DNA from: Umbilicaria muhlenbergii
Lineage: Eukaryota > Ascomycota > Lecanoromycetes > Umbilicariales > Umbilicariaceae
Assembly (NCBI GenBank): GCA_000611775.1
Contig: KK106982.1
Location: 5,288,391 to 5,352,390, forward strand
Reading direction: 5' to 3'
Length of the DNA: 64,000 bases
The position numbers were made by a program, and so were the translations under genes. Positions within the stretch are counted from its first letter, which is position 1; each line of letters begins with the position of its first letter. Below the pieces are notes generated by a model. The model saw only the letters and a program-made list of their open reading frames with translations, made no database searches and was not told where the DNA came from. Positions 23,700 through 34,255 of the stretch are shown here, piece after piece.

Positions 23700-26600
23700 A
23701 TTGAACGGGTGCACAACATTAATGATGAGATCACACAAGTGAGATGACAGTGAGATGAACTTCTTAAGCAACAAGAGTTGCAGCAGCTCTGAATAAAAGT
23801 TCTGACATTGAAAGTCAACCTACTCAAAGATCCTGCTACTCATGTTGATACCTCAGCTGAGAGATTCCTTGACTCTATGAATGCTGAGTCTGTAATGAGC
23901 AAGCGCTGCGCTGATGAAACACTGTCAATATGAAATGTATGACCAAGGATTCAGGCAAAGGAGTTGCCGCTATATCATGACAAGAACATGAAAGAGCATC
24001 TGAATTAAATATAAGATGCAAGAAATACCTTTCATTTTAACTCAGCTGATTTCCCTCATGAGGAGGATAAGGTGATTTATGTCATGCAATATCTCAAGGG
24101 TGAACTCAAGAAGGCGTGACTGTGAGATGATGAGATTAAAAATTATTTCACTGTTACCTGAGATGATTTTATGAAATTCCTGCTCAACATTATCAAGGAC
24201 CCTGTGAATCATCAGCTTCACATCACTCAGTTGTATAATGATGCTGTTCAACTACTTCATCAATCAGTTCAAGCTTTCAATAGTTATTTGAGCACCTTGA
24301 AAGCTCAGTTATCTCCCTACAGTGAAGAGCACATGAGGACTCACTTCTTCACAAAATTGAAGCTTGAGATTCATGCAGCCTTGATGAATTATCAGGACCT
24401 ACTCATAACTCAAAAAGGAATCATCATCTTGACTGCACGCCTGAAGAATAACTTATGTTTGAGAGGCATCATGAAATTGAAAGCAAATCCTAATATGACA
24501 GTTACCCTCAGTCACAAACCTGAGTCACCATCAAAGCCTGCTGAGAATAAGGATCATAAGCCCGGTGAGGGCAAGATGAAGAGCAAGTGAGATAATAAAC
24601 ATGAAAGTGAATCAGTGAAGGCTCCTGAAACAAAGGACTTGTCACACGTGACTTGTTGAAATTGTAATTAAAAGGGACATTATTCCCCTGATTGTTCACA
24701 GCCTGTGAAAAACTCAGACCTGAATAAGACCCTGATTGCAGCTGTTTCAGCACCAAAAAATGAAAATGCTTCAGTGAAGGCTCTGTGCCACTGAAGTGCT
24801 GAACAAAAGTAGCCTCAGAGTTTAGTTTAATTGTTGATGAACAAGTTCTTCACAATGATGATGTCATACTCATGCAAGCCTTATTGAACACGGGAGCTGA
24901 AGTCAATGTGATTTCACAACATTTCATTATTGAGCATCAATTGACTCATATGAAGGGCTTGTTGCCTCAACCTTAATTCTTAAATGATCAGAAGGCTTAC
25001 TGCTTCAGTGCTTACTGTGTGCATTATCAGCTTACTGACAGTTGAGGATAATCTCATGAATGTGAACATGTGTTCTACACATTGAATAAGTCAGGATCAC
25101 CCCTTATCCTTGAACTCTTCACATTGAAGACTGAACATGTGTGAATTGAGTGCAGAATGAAGGCATGACGCTTCAACATTAAGGAGCAGCTTATTGAGTT
25201 ACAGTCATCTGATGAATTCATAAGAGAGATTCAAGATCACTCTGCTGTCTATGCTGTGATATGAGTCAGTCTGAGTAATGATGCTGCATCAGAGGTGCGC
25301 ATACAAAGTGCTGAAATAGCATAAGCTTTACCTGAGGAGTACACTGATTATGTGAATGTGTTCTCAACAGAGAATGTTGACCTTCTTTCACCTCATAAGG
25401 TCAGTGATCATGCAATTGACCTGAACAGCACAGATTCATCTTATGACTCTTTATATAACCTCTTCAATACTGAGCTAGGGGTGTTATGAGAATATTTGAA
25501 TGACACCTTAATGAAAGGTTGAATCCATCATTTCATGAACCCTGCAGAGGCACTCATCCTTTTTGTTTCAAAGAAAGATGAAGGGCTGCGCTTATGCATT
25601 GATTACTGAGGGTTGAACAAGGTGATCATCAAGAACAGGCACCTGTTACCTCTTATAAATGAAATGTTGAATCAGCTTAGTGAAGTCAAGCTATTTATGA
25701 AGCTGAATTTAAAGGACGCCTACCACTGTATCTGCATAAAGAAGGGTGATGAGTGAAAGATGATGTTTCACACATGTTACAGTCACTTTGAGTATATGAT
25801 CATGTCTTTCAGATTGATCAACGCTTCAGCTATGTTTCAGACTTACATCAACTGAGCATTAACAGAGCTTGTGAATGTCTTTTGTGTTGTTTATTTAGAT
25901 GACATCCTTATATACTCAGAATCATCAGCGCAACACTGAGAGCATGTTAAGCAGGTGTTAGACTGACTTCATTGATTTCAACTCTATGTGAACCCTAAGA
26001 AGTGTGAATTCTTCATTATCAAGGTGAAATTCCTAGAGTTTATTATCACAACTGAAGGCGTAGCCATGAATCTGTGACAAGTGAACATCATATGAGACTG
26101 ATCAGTATCAAGGACTTTTCAGGAAGTACAAGTCTTCCTAGGCTTTGTGAACTTTTATAGACGCTTTATTAAGCATTATTCACAAGTTGCGGCCCCCTTG
26201 ACAAACCTTATGAAAGGTAGCAAGGATGGAAAGAAGTTTAAGTCTTTTGAATTCTCAAGTGATGCAAAGGAGGCATTTAACTGCCTCTGTGAGGCCTTTA
26301 CAACAGTGTCTATCCTGATTCACTTCAATCTGAAGTTATGAATATGAGTGAAAACTGATGCATCAATCATTGAGCTTGCTGGCATCCTGTCTCAGCTGTT
26401 GAATAGCAGGCAGTGACATTCAGTTGTGTTTTAATTGAGAAAGCTGTCTCCTTCAGAGACTTGATATGAAACTCATGATCAGGAGCTTCTTGTCATTATT
26501 ATGATGTTTAAACACTGACGACACTACCTTGAAGGCAGTTGTCATATCATAGAGGTATTGACTGATCATAACAATCTACAGGGATTTATGAACGTGAAGG

Positions 26601-28560
26601 AATTGAATGACAGGCAAGCATGATGAGCAATGAAGCTCACTGCTTTTGATTTCAATATCCTGCATCAGTCTGAAAAGATCAACTCCGCTGATGTGCTGTT
26701 AAGGTGATCAGACTACGGGGATGTCAAAGAGGTGAGTGAAATCATGAAGAAATTACTCTCAACACTTCAGAGAAAGTTAGTCACTCTTGTGAACATATTC
26801 TCACTCAGATATGCCCCTATTGTGAGGCAGTTGCTCACAGGGGCGGGGAGAATGATCAGGATTAAAGACCTCAAACTTCAGAAAAAATGCTGAAGGAGTG
26901 ATGACAAAATACATCAGTCTGAAAAGATCAACCCTGCTGATGTAAAACAGCTTAACTCTGTCACTGAAACTGTTGATTGCAAACAACTCATTTCACATGT
27001 GATGATAAGAGATCTTGTCATTCATGAAACAGCTGATAAAAGCCTGAGTTTACCCTTAAGGGATTTGATTTGAACTCTACAAAATGATGATTCATTTGTA
27101 GAAGTGACACACAACACTGATTGTACATCAATGAAGTGCAAGATTAAAGTTGAAAATCTCTGAAGATTTGACTCTGAAGGCCTTCTGTTTCATGAGGAAC
27201 AAATATACATTCTGAAAGAAGAGTCAGTAAGAGTAAAGATCTTAAAACATCATCATGATGATGTCTTGACAGAGCATTTCAGAGTAGAAAGAATCCTTGA
27301 ATTGATTGATCACAAATATTATTAAATTGATATGAGTCAAGATGTTAAAGACTATGTTGCGTCATGTGACATCTGTCAAAGGGTGAAAGTATTTAGACAT
27401 CATCTTTATGATGAGCTACAGGTGTTGCCTCAGTCAGAAGAATCATGACAGCAAGTCATAATGAATTTTATCATTAACTTGTCATCAAGTAAATGCAAGG
27501 ATTACGTCTATGATGTGATCTTAATAATTATGAATCAGTATACAAAAATGGCTTGATACATTCAAATTATGAAAACAGTTACAGCAACAGAGTTGATTGA
27601 CTTGTTCTATGAGGAAATAATATGCTGATTTAATGTATTAAAAGGGGCTGTCTCTGATTAGAAATCAGTTTTCACAAGTGCTTTCTGATCAGAAATGTGC
27701 TACTATTTAAGAATGAAGTGTCAGCTAAGCACTGCCTTTCACTCACAAACAGATGAATAGACAGAATGATAAAATTAAACCTTAAAACACTACCTTCACT
27801 GTTATTGCTCAGATGAACAAGACAACTGAATGAACCTTTTACCCTTGACAGAATTCACTTACAATAACAGAATGCAGGCATCAATAGAGTGCAGCTCTTT
27901 TTATGTCATGTATGCTTATCATTCAGAAGTAAGATTCAAAGTTGAGGATGACTTCAGGAGAGAAGAGGTACCTGCAGTTAAAGATTAAATAAAATGATTT
28001 CATGACATACAGAAAGTGCTGTCACAATGATGAGAAAATATAATTAATTCTCAGGCAAAATATTATGATGTTAAACATAAACTCAAGACCTATAATGTGA
28101 GAGACTTGATAATGTTATTCATGAAGAACTTATGACAGAAGTGCTTGAGCAGGAAACTGTCTCACAAATTCATTAAATCATTTCAAGTTGAAGACTTAAT
28201 AGAGAAGCAGGTCTACAAGTTAACTTTATCACTCATTTATTGAATTCATAATGTCTTTCACATCTTTTACCTGAAGCTTTATCAGTGCAGAGCTGATGAA
28301 GACTCTGAATCATTGCTGCTGCCTTCAGAGCTAATTGATGATGAAGAAAAATATGAAGTTGAAGAGATTTTAAACTGCTGAAAATTCAGGAATGAAATCC
28401 TGTACAAAGTGAGATGAAAGGGTTGATCAGAAGAATATGATCAATGAGTGTCAAAAGAGAACTTAAAAGGTGTGCAGGAAATGTGATCAGCCTTCAACAA
28501 TGAATTAAATGAGTGTAGAAAGAAGTGATCAAGACTTAATTGATGTCATAAGAACACTCT
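23700..28560 (+). mobile_element. Ty3/Gypsy chromovirus C, internal part (fossil, LTRs not found)
   Basis: The order is gag (about 23880-24590, with a long open stretch QLYNDAVQLLHQSVQAFNSY), a zinc knuckle near 24655, protease near 24890, reverse transcriptase (about 25390-26110, VYLDDILIYS near 25888), RNase H (about 26340-26700), integrase (about 27150-28010) and a chromodomain (about 28340-28500). Pol differs clearly from A/B, so this is a second family. Neither side shows an LTR; the element is bounded by inverted copies of the 235-bp repeat. Broken by dozens of changes. Confidence 0.88.
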
Positions 28561-28731
28561 TTCCTGATTTTCTTCAAGGGGTTTTACAGGTTTTATCAAG
28601 ACCTTATAAGTGATCTATGACAAGAGTCAAGAGTGACAAGTTCATTAAAGAAGGTGAATCATCAGCAAAGCACAAGAAAAGCATAATATTATTATCACTG
28701 CAACAGTGAATCAGAGCAGGCTGAAGAAGAA
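28561..28731 (+). other. 3' tail of chromovirus C with a module shared with chromovirus B
   Basis: About 100 bp around 28530-28630 (gacttaattgatgtcataag, then ttcaaggggttttacaggtt) is closely matched at 48505-48610 in chromovirus B and absent from A. No gene otherwise. Confidence 0.65.
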
Positions 28732-29015
28732 TTATCATACAAGATCAGCAAAATGCTGACAAAACATTATTTACTCATCTTCATCATCATTATCTTTCTT
28801 CTCATCATCATCATCCTCCTCTGATTCCTCTGATTCCTTGGAGGGAAAAAGAGTTATCATACAAGATCAGCAAAATGCTGACAAAACATTATTTACTCAT
28901 CTTCATCATCATTATCTTTCTCTTCATCATCATCATCCTTCTCTGACTCCTCTGATTCCTTGAAGGGAGAAAAATCTTCATCATCATCATCATCATCATC
29001 ATCATCTACAATGGC
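28732..29015 (-). repeat. 122-bp direct duplication encoding an acidic tract
   Basis: A unit starting ttatcatacaagatcagcaa at 28732 repeats at 28854. Read on the minus strand, each unit gives an acidic Asp/Glu/Ser run (ESEESEKDDDDEEKDNDDED), and the right side continues as a (GAT)n-type run at 28975-29010. It looks like duplicated acidic coding sequence, perhaps from a captured host gene or an element's 3' gene. I cannot assign a protein. Confidence 0.55.
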
Positions 29016-29403
29016 GGGCAAATGCTTTTAAAATAAGATGCATGTTAGCTGATTAAAGTCATCACGTCAGAGGTGAAGAGAAGAGAATTAAACTGAATAT
29101 CACATAATATTCAAGATACCTTTAAGTGTATTGTTGATGCATTTGATCTGCTTAAGAAGCAGGAGGCTGATCTTGACAGCAGACTTTAATTTCAACAGCT
29201 TTTAATGACAACTGATAACACAGAGATGTGTTGTAATCTTCTTATTATAATGCTTTTGACGCGCCTTGAGAGCAGTCAGGAGAGCAGGCAGAGAAGTGTT
29301 GATATTAACTTTGTTGATTAAATGAATCAATGTGTTCATCTTGCACATGAACCGCGTGGAGACCTTGAATCATCAGTGAGGTACAACAGATGAGCATGTT
29401 AAA
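29016..29403. other. decayed AT-rich sequence, nothing recognised
   Basis: It lies between the acidic repeat and the inverted 235-bp repeat. A few CpG-containing spots remain (gacgcgcc, accgcgtgg), but there is no domain or repeat I can name. Confidence 0.35.
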
Positions 29404-29633
29404 CTTATCAGAAGACAAGCAGAACTGCATATTTAAGAACTCAGACTGCTTTATAACTTTCTTCTTTCAAGCTTCTTTATTCAACATCTCTGTCAAAAGT
29501 TAAGGTTGGGTACAAGCAATTACAGGGGGTTGGGTACAGTAAGGCTGAAATGGCTGAGAAGTACTGAAACTGTGATACAATATACTCTGTCAGCCTTACT
29601 GTACCCACCTGGGTACAGGGTGAGAATTAAGGT
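29404..29633 (-). repeat. 235-bp hairpin repeat, copy 3 (inverted)
   Basis: The reverse complement matches copy 2 with only a few differences over about 215 bp; the final bases (gtcttctgataag) differ from the other two copies. With copy 2 it forms inverted flanks around chromovirus C. Confidence 0.85.
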
Positions 29634-31716
29634 TAGATATTTCTGAAAGGAGGTTGATTAATATATAATCAATTGATTCCTTTACCTCTGATAATTTCAC
29701 TGCATTCAGAACTATAGTGATAGGTGATGAATGCTCATTAAAGATGAGTGCTGAGGCAGCTGAGCTGTTCACTGCATTAAATTAATTCATCCTCATGAAG
29801 TTAAATATCAGGGCAAGCTGTAACAAGTGAGTTACATACAAAGCAAGTGCAGATGAAGTTACATCTTTAAGTGAAAAAGATGTAGCTGAGACACCTGAAA
29901 CAAAATGAATGTCAGTGAGGTTGAAAGAAGAGGCTGAAGTTAATGCTTAAAACTTATATAAACTGTCAAGGGTCAAGGCAAGGGAAGATCAACTGTTAAA
30001 AATTAAAGCAAGAGAAAATCAACTGTCAAGAATCAAAGCAGAAGAGATTAAAGTGTTGTTAATAATAAAAACATTCATGAGGCTGAGAGTGTGAGTCATG
30101 ATAAGAGTAACTGATCAGCACAGATTAAAAAACTGCATTTATATAAAACAGCTGTGAATGACCTGATGTTCAGAAGACAGTGATGAGAGGTCATTAAAAA
30201 TGAATTAACAAATTTGAAGTCATACACAGTTTAAGTCATTAAATCATTGCTGCAGAGCAGGAAGCCTGTTGAGTGCAAGTGAGTTTTTAAAATCAAGTAT
30301 GATGAGAAGAGAAGAGTATCAAGATTTAAAGTCAAGCTTGTGACTCAAGGATTTTCACAAATTTATGAAGTGAATTATCAAGAAATGTTTGCTCTGACTG
30401 TTCATAAAGAGTCATTAAGAATGTTTTTAACCTTGATAACTTCATACAACTTGAAACTTCATCAGATGAACGTCAAAGTGACTTACTTATCAGAAGAATT
30501 GAATCATGAGGAGAAGAATATTTATATGCACATTTCAAAGAATGTGACTGTCAAAGACTCTGATAAGATGACTTGCTGAATTGTGAAAGAACTATACAGG
30601 CTGAAGTAATTAATGAGGTTTTAACATAAGAAGTTAACTGATCTTATAAAGATTAAAGGTTTTCAGGTCATGAACATGAATCTGAGCATATTAATTAAAA
30701 AAGTTCATGAAACTGTCATCATTATCAGTGTTTATGTGAATGATCTTTTTATTGCAAGTCAGATAATGCAGAAAGTCAGCTGCATGAAGATTATTCTTAA
30801 TGAAGCATTCAAGATGTCAAATCTTGAAGAAGCAAGAGTTATTATTGATTTTAAAATCATTAAAAATCAACATAAGAGTACTTTATACATTGAAGAGGTT
30901 CTTCAGAAAAAAGAGATGCAAAACTGTTCACTTGTTGAAATATTAATGAAACTGAGATCATTCATTACATTAGATGAATCAAGAGACTCAGATGAAATTA
31001 ATTAAAAAAACTTACAATGAATCATTAAAAAGTTGATGTATATTGCCTGTGACACACATCTTGATATTACTTTCACAGTAGGATGTCTTAGTCAAAACAT
31101 TATTAATCCTCAAGCTGAACACATTAAGGCAGTTAAGTGAATTATGTGATACTTAAAAGACACTACAAGCTTTGATTTAATGTTCAGAGTTAAAGAAAAT
31201 GTTCATATGAATTAATTCACAATGATACTGTACAGTTATTCAGACAGCAACTATGTCAGAGACATCATGAACTGAAAGTCAATTATGAGATATATTTTTA
31301 TGCTAAACAGTGATATTGTTGCATGAATATCAAAGAAACAACACACTGTGTCAACATTAATCACTGAGGCAGGATATATCATGTTAAAGCATGATGTGAA
31401 GCAGAATGTCTGAATGTGAAGATTTATTAACAAGTTAAACCTCAATCAAGCAACCCTTAATATCACACTGCTGAGAGACAATGAGTCAAGCATAAAGCTT
31501 ATGCAAAACTCAGAGCAGCACAATCATATGAAACACATTAATGTGCAACATCACTACATTCAAAACATGATCAACAACAAGAAGTTAATTGTCAATTGAG
31601 TATTTACAAGAGAAATGTTGACTGATGAATTAACAAAGACATTAACAAAAGACACATTCAAAAGTCATCATCAATAGTTAAAGCTTATATAATTTGCTGA
31701 AACTTTGAGGGAGAAT
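29634..31716 (+). mobile_element. Copia element 2 pol fragment (fossil)
   Basis: A Copia integrase-to-reverse-transcriptase linker (29640-30250) is followed by reverse transcriptase (TQGFSQIYEVNYQE near 30340; IISVYVNDLFIASQ near 30720) and RNase H (about 31200-31690, ending near KTLTKDTFK). A polypurine tract (ttgagggagaa) directly precedes position 31717. The left end is cut at the 235-bp repeat. The minus-strand copy at 40340-42188 plus 50867 onward is the same family. Broken by many changes. Confidence 0.85.
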
Positions 31717-32450
31717 GTTAAGCAAGGAAAAACCCCTTCACAGTAATATATTTAATATCATCATAATGAGGCTGCTCATGCCTACAAATGATCACTGATA
31801 ACAAACGCTGAACACTCAAATGTTGAACATCAAAACATTAAATGCAGAAAGCAACTATCTACTTATTTACAGAGGTTCATTCAGAAAATGCAGCTTCATT
31901 ATTTTTTTCAAGCTGATGAACAAGCTCATCAATCTTATCACCTGAAGATTAATGAATAAAAGAGTGAAACCTGTCATCTGTTGAGAGTTGATGAGTGAGG
32001 AAGCAGCTTCTCTGCTTAAAGCTTCTTCATGAGCAGCTCCTCAACTCATGACTTCTTCACAATATGAAGTGCTCACCTGATATCAGCATGTCATTCATGT
32101 TGACATGAATGAAGGCCTTAATGCCTTAATGATCATCAGGTGAAGCAGGAGGAGGAGAAGAAGAAAAAGAAGAAATAAACTTAAATAAAGAAATAAAATC
32201 TGCTGAATGTAATGAATTTAATAATGTTAATAACACTCAATTGTGACACCTGAATTCATATGAAACCTACAGAAGGAACACTCAATTGCAACATGCTTAA
32301 AAAAATAATCTTCACATGCACTCTGACTGATCTCATGTTGAGTGATGCAGAATTAAAAAATCAGGTCAGAAGCTTCTTCAACTTTTTTATGAACACAACA
32401 GATGTAAAAAAATCATGCTTAATGTTCATAACTCTGTCAACACATCAGTC
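31717..32450 (+). repeat. 3' terminal module of Copia element 2 (LTR or LTR plus captured sequence), decayed copy
   Basis: It starts tgttaagcaaggaaaaaccc right after the polypurine tract. About 730 bp align by eye with the reverse complement of 39590-40339, including the region that holds a short open frame there. Here CpG is lost throughout. The right limit is where similarity to the other copy fades. Confidence 0.65.
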
Positions 32451-32455
32451 AAAAG

Positions 32456-32532
32456 TGAAAACATCAAAATGAAAAACATCAAAATGAAAAACATCAAAAT
32501 GAAAAACATCAAAATGAAAAACATTAAAATGA
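32456..32532 (+). repeat. 15-bp tandem repeat (aaaacatcaaaatga), five units
   Basis: Five near-perfect units in a row inside AT-rich DNA. A simple minisatellite with no coding meaning apparent. Confidence 0.85.
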
Positions 32533-32903
32533 GAGCAGAGTAAATTTAAACAAACAGCATCTGCACCTCCTGTGAATGAGTAATGTTGAGATCACTCATG
32601 CTTAAACAGCTCACTCAAGTGAAATGAATGAATCTTGAATCATGCTGATCAGTTGAGTGATCAGTGATTGAAATTCAAGTCAAGAGAAGAGAAATGTTAA
32701 CAGTAATCATCTGTTGATCTTGTTCAACTAAATCACAGATCAGTCAAAAGTGACAATAACATAATTACAATTACAACAAGAACACTTACTGCATCTGTAA
32801 TTTAACAGCCTGCTCAAAAATAAGGTTTTAGTTAATAGTACTTTATGCGCTCAGAGCACTCTCTGAGCAGTAAATGAGCTCATACAAATCTTACACGTTA
32901 AAT
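32533..32903. other. decayed AT-rich sequence, nothing recognised
   Basis: CpG-poor sequence between the 15-bp repeat and the foldback element. No domain, repeat or RNA gene seen. Confidence 0.35.
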
Positions 32904-33530
32904 AACTATTATACCTTCATGAATAATAAGAAACTTTTTATTGAAAAGTTTTAAATCTCTTTATTCTGTACACTTTACAAACTAAAGATTTCTTCATAAG
33001 TTTTAATTTGCAATAGTTATGAATTAAAAAACTTTTAACTAATTATAAATATATTAGCATATTGAATAACTATTGCGCTTTTATACTGATGATATAACTT
33101 TCAGTTTATAAGTTGTAGAGAAGAAGCTATTAAACAGTTCTATAACTTAAAGTTTTTTTATAACTGTTGTTGTTAAAAAGTTACATTGATTTCAAACTTC
33201 CAGTGATGAAAATCACAACATTAATAAACAGACTTTTAATGACTTTTTGAATAACTCAACAACAACAACACATAAAAAAAAACTTTGTATAAGAAAACTC
33301 TTAAACAGCTTATTCTCTACAACTTATAAACTAAAAGTTATATCATAAGTATAAAAGCGCAATAGTTATTCAATATGCTAATATATTTATAATTAATTAA
33401 AAGTTTTTTAATTCATAACTATGCAAATTAAAACTTATGAAGAAATCATTAGTTTGTAAAGTGTACAGAATAAAGAGATTTAAAACTTTTCAATAAAAAG
33501 TTCCTTATTATTCATGAAGGTATAATAGTT
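32904..33530. mobile_element. 627-bp foldback / MITE-like element with arms of about 280 bp
   Basis: The left arm (32904 to about 33185) and the right arm (about 33250 to 33530) are near-perfect reverse complements. Both carry ttcatgaataataag at the tips, then tctttattctgtacacttta, then aaaagcgcaatagttattca toward the middle. The non-palindromic centre is only about 65 bp. There is no open frame, so this is a non-autonomous foldback DNA element or a long inverted repeat. The tips read aactattatacc; a clear target duplication is not visible. The motif caatagttat recurs inside each arm. Confidence 0.85.
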
Positions 33531-34038
33531 GCAGAAAAGTGAATTTTAGCAAAAGTTTACTTATTATAAGTTTTACTGTTATTATAACACTGTGTGTGTA
33601 CTTGTTTAAACAATTGTTTTAATAATTATTTTTTTATCACAAAATTTTGATGTTCTGCTCAAGATTTAAGGTTGAGCTCAAAGAGATCAGAGGGTGCTAA
33701 GAGCGGCTGTTAGCTGAGACATGAGATCAGAAGCTCAGAGCGCTCAAAGTGCTAAAAACTAACTCAAAGCTTACTTGCTAAATTGCTGATGTGATCATGA
33801 TAATCAAGATAAAGGCCCCTGAAGAGGCAACACTGATGTCATCAATCATGATTATTATATGATTAAGGAGGAAAAGTTGATGACATATGAACATCAGAAT
33901 AAGGTCTCTACTCCTCATTATTCATTAACATGATTTACAGAAAACACAATTACTCTTATTCATTAACATGATTCACGGGATTACTCTATGTCTATGACTA
34001 TGAATTAGGGAGCAGCTTGAGGCTAGCCGTAGGAGGAG
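33531..34038 (+). mobile_element. decayed 3' internal end of an LTR element (fossil)
   Basis: There is no domain, but a purine tract (gtaggaggag) abuts the LTR that begins at 34039, as expected for the 3' polypurine tract of a Copia-type element read rightward. A 25-bp direct repeat (cattcattaacatgattyac) occurs twice near 33920 and 33957. Confidence 0.45.
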
Positions 34039-34248
34039 TGTTAGATATGCATCTAGGGCTCAAGGGCTCTAAAGCTCAAGGGCTCAAGTGTAGAGCTAAG
34101 ACAGCTTAGTAAGCTGTCACTAGTGGTGGCTGATGAGGCCACATAGCATGCAGAGTTTGCATCACTTACTTACGTACGAGCTGCACAACATCTACCATAT
34201 GCTTAGATACCTTTTATCTATCTATCTATCTATCTAGCATATCTATTA
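34039..34248 (+). repeat. LTR of TGTTAGATATG family, copy a (probable 3' LTR)
   Basis: It begins tgttagatatgcatctaggg, includes gtcactagtggtg and catagcatgcagagtttgca, then a (TCTA)n microsatellite, and ends agcatatctatta. It matches copies at 54928-55118 and 56960-57158. It runs straight into the reading frame of the NACHT gene. No 5-bp duplication is visible, so the original host flank may be rearranged. Confidence 0.85.
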
Positions 34249-34255
34249 GTACTGA

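Noticed and set aside
23465-29633. The 235-bp repeats as LTRs of chromovirus C
   Set aside because: The flanking copies are inverted relative to each other, do not start TG or end CA, lack a primer site, and a third copy lies elsewhere in the same orientation as copy 2.
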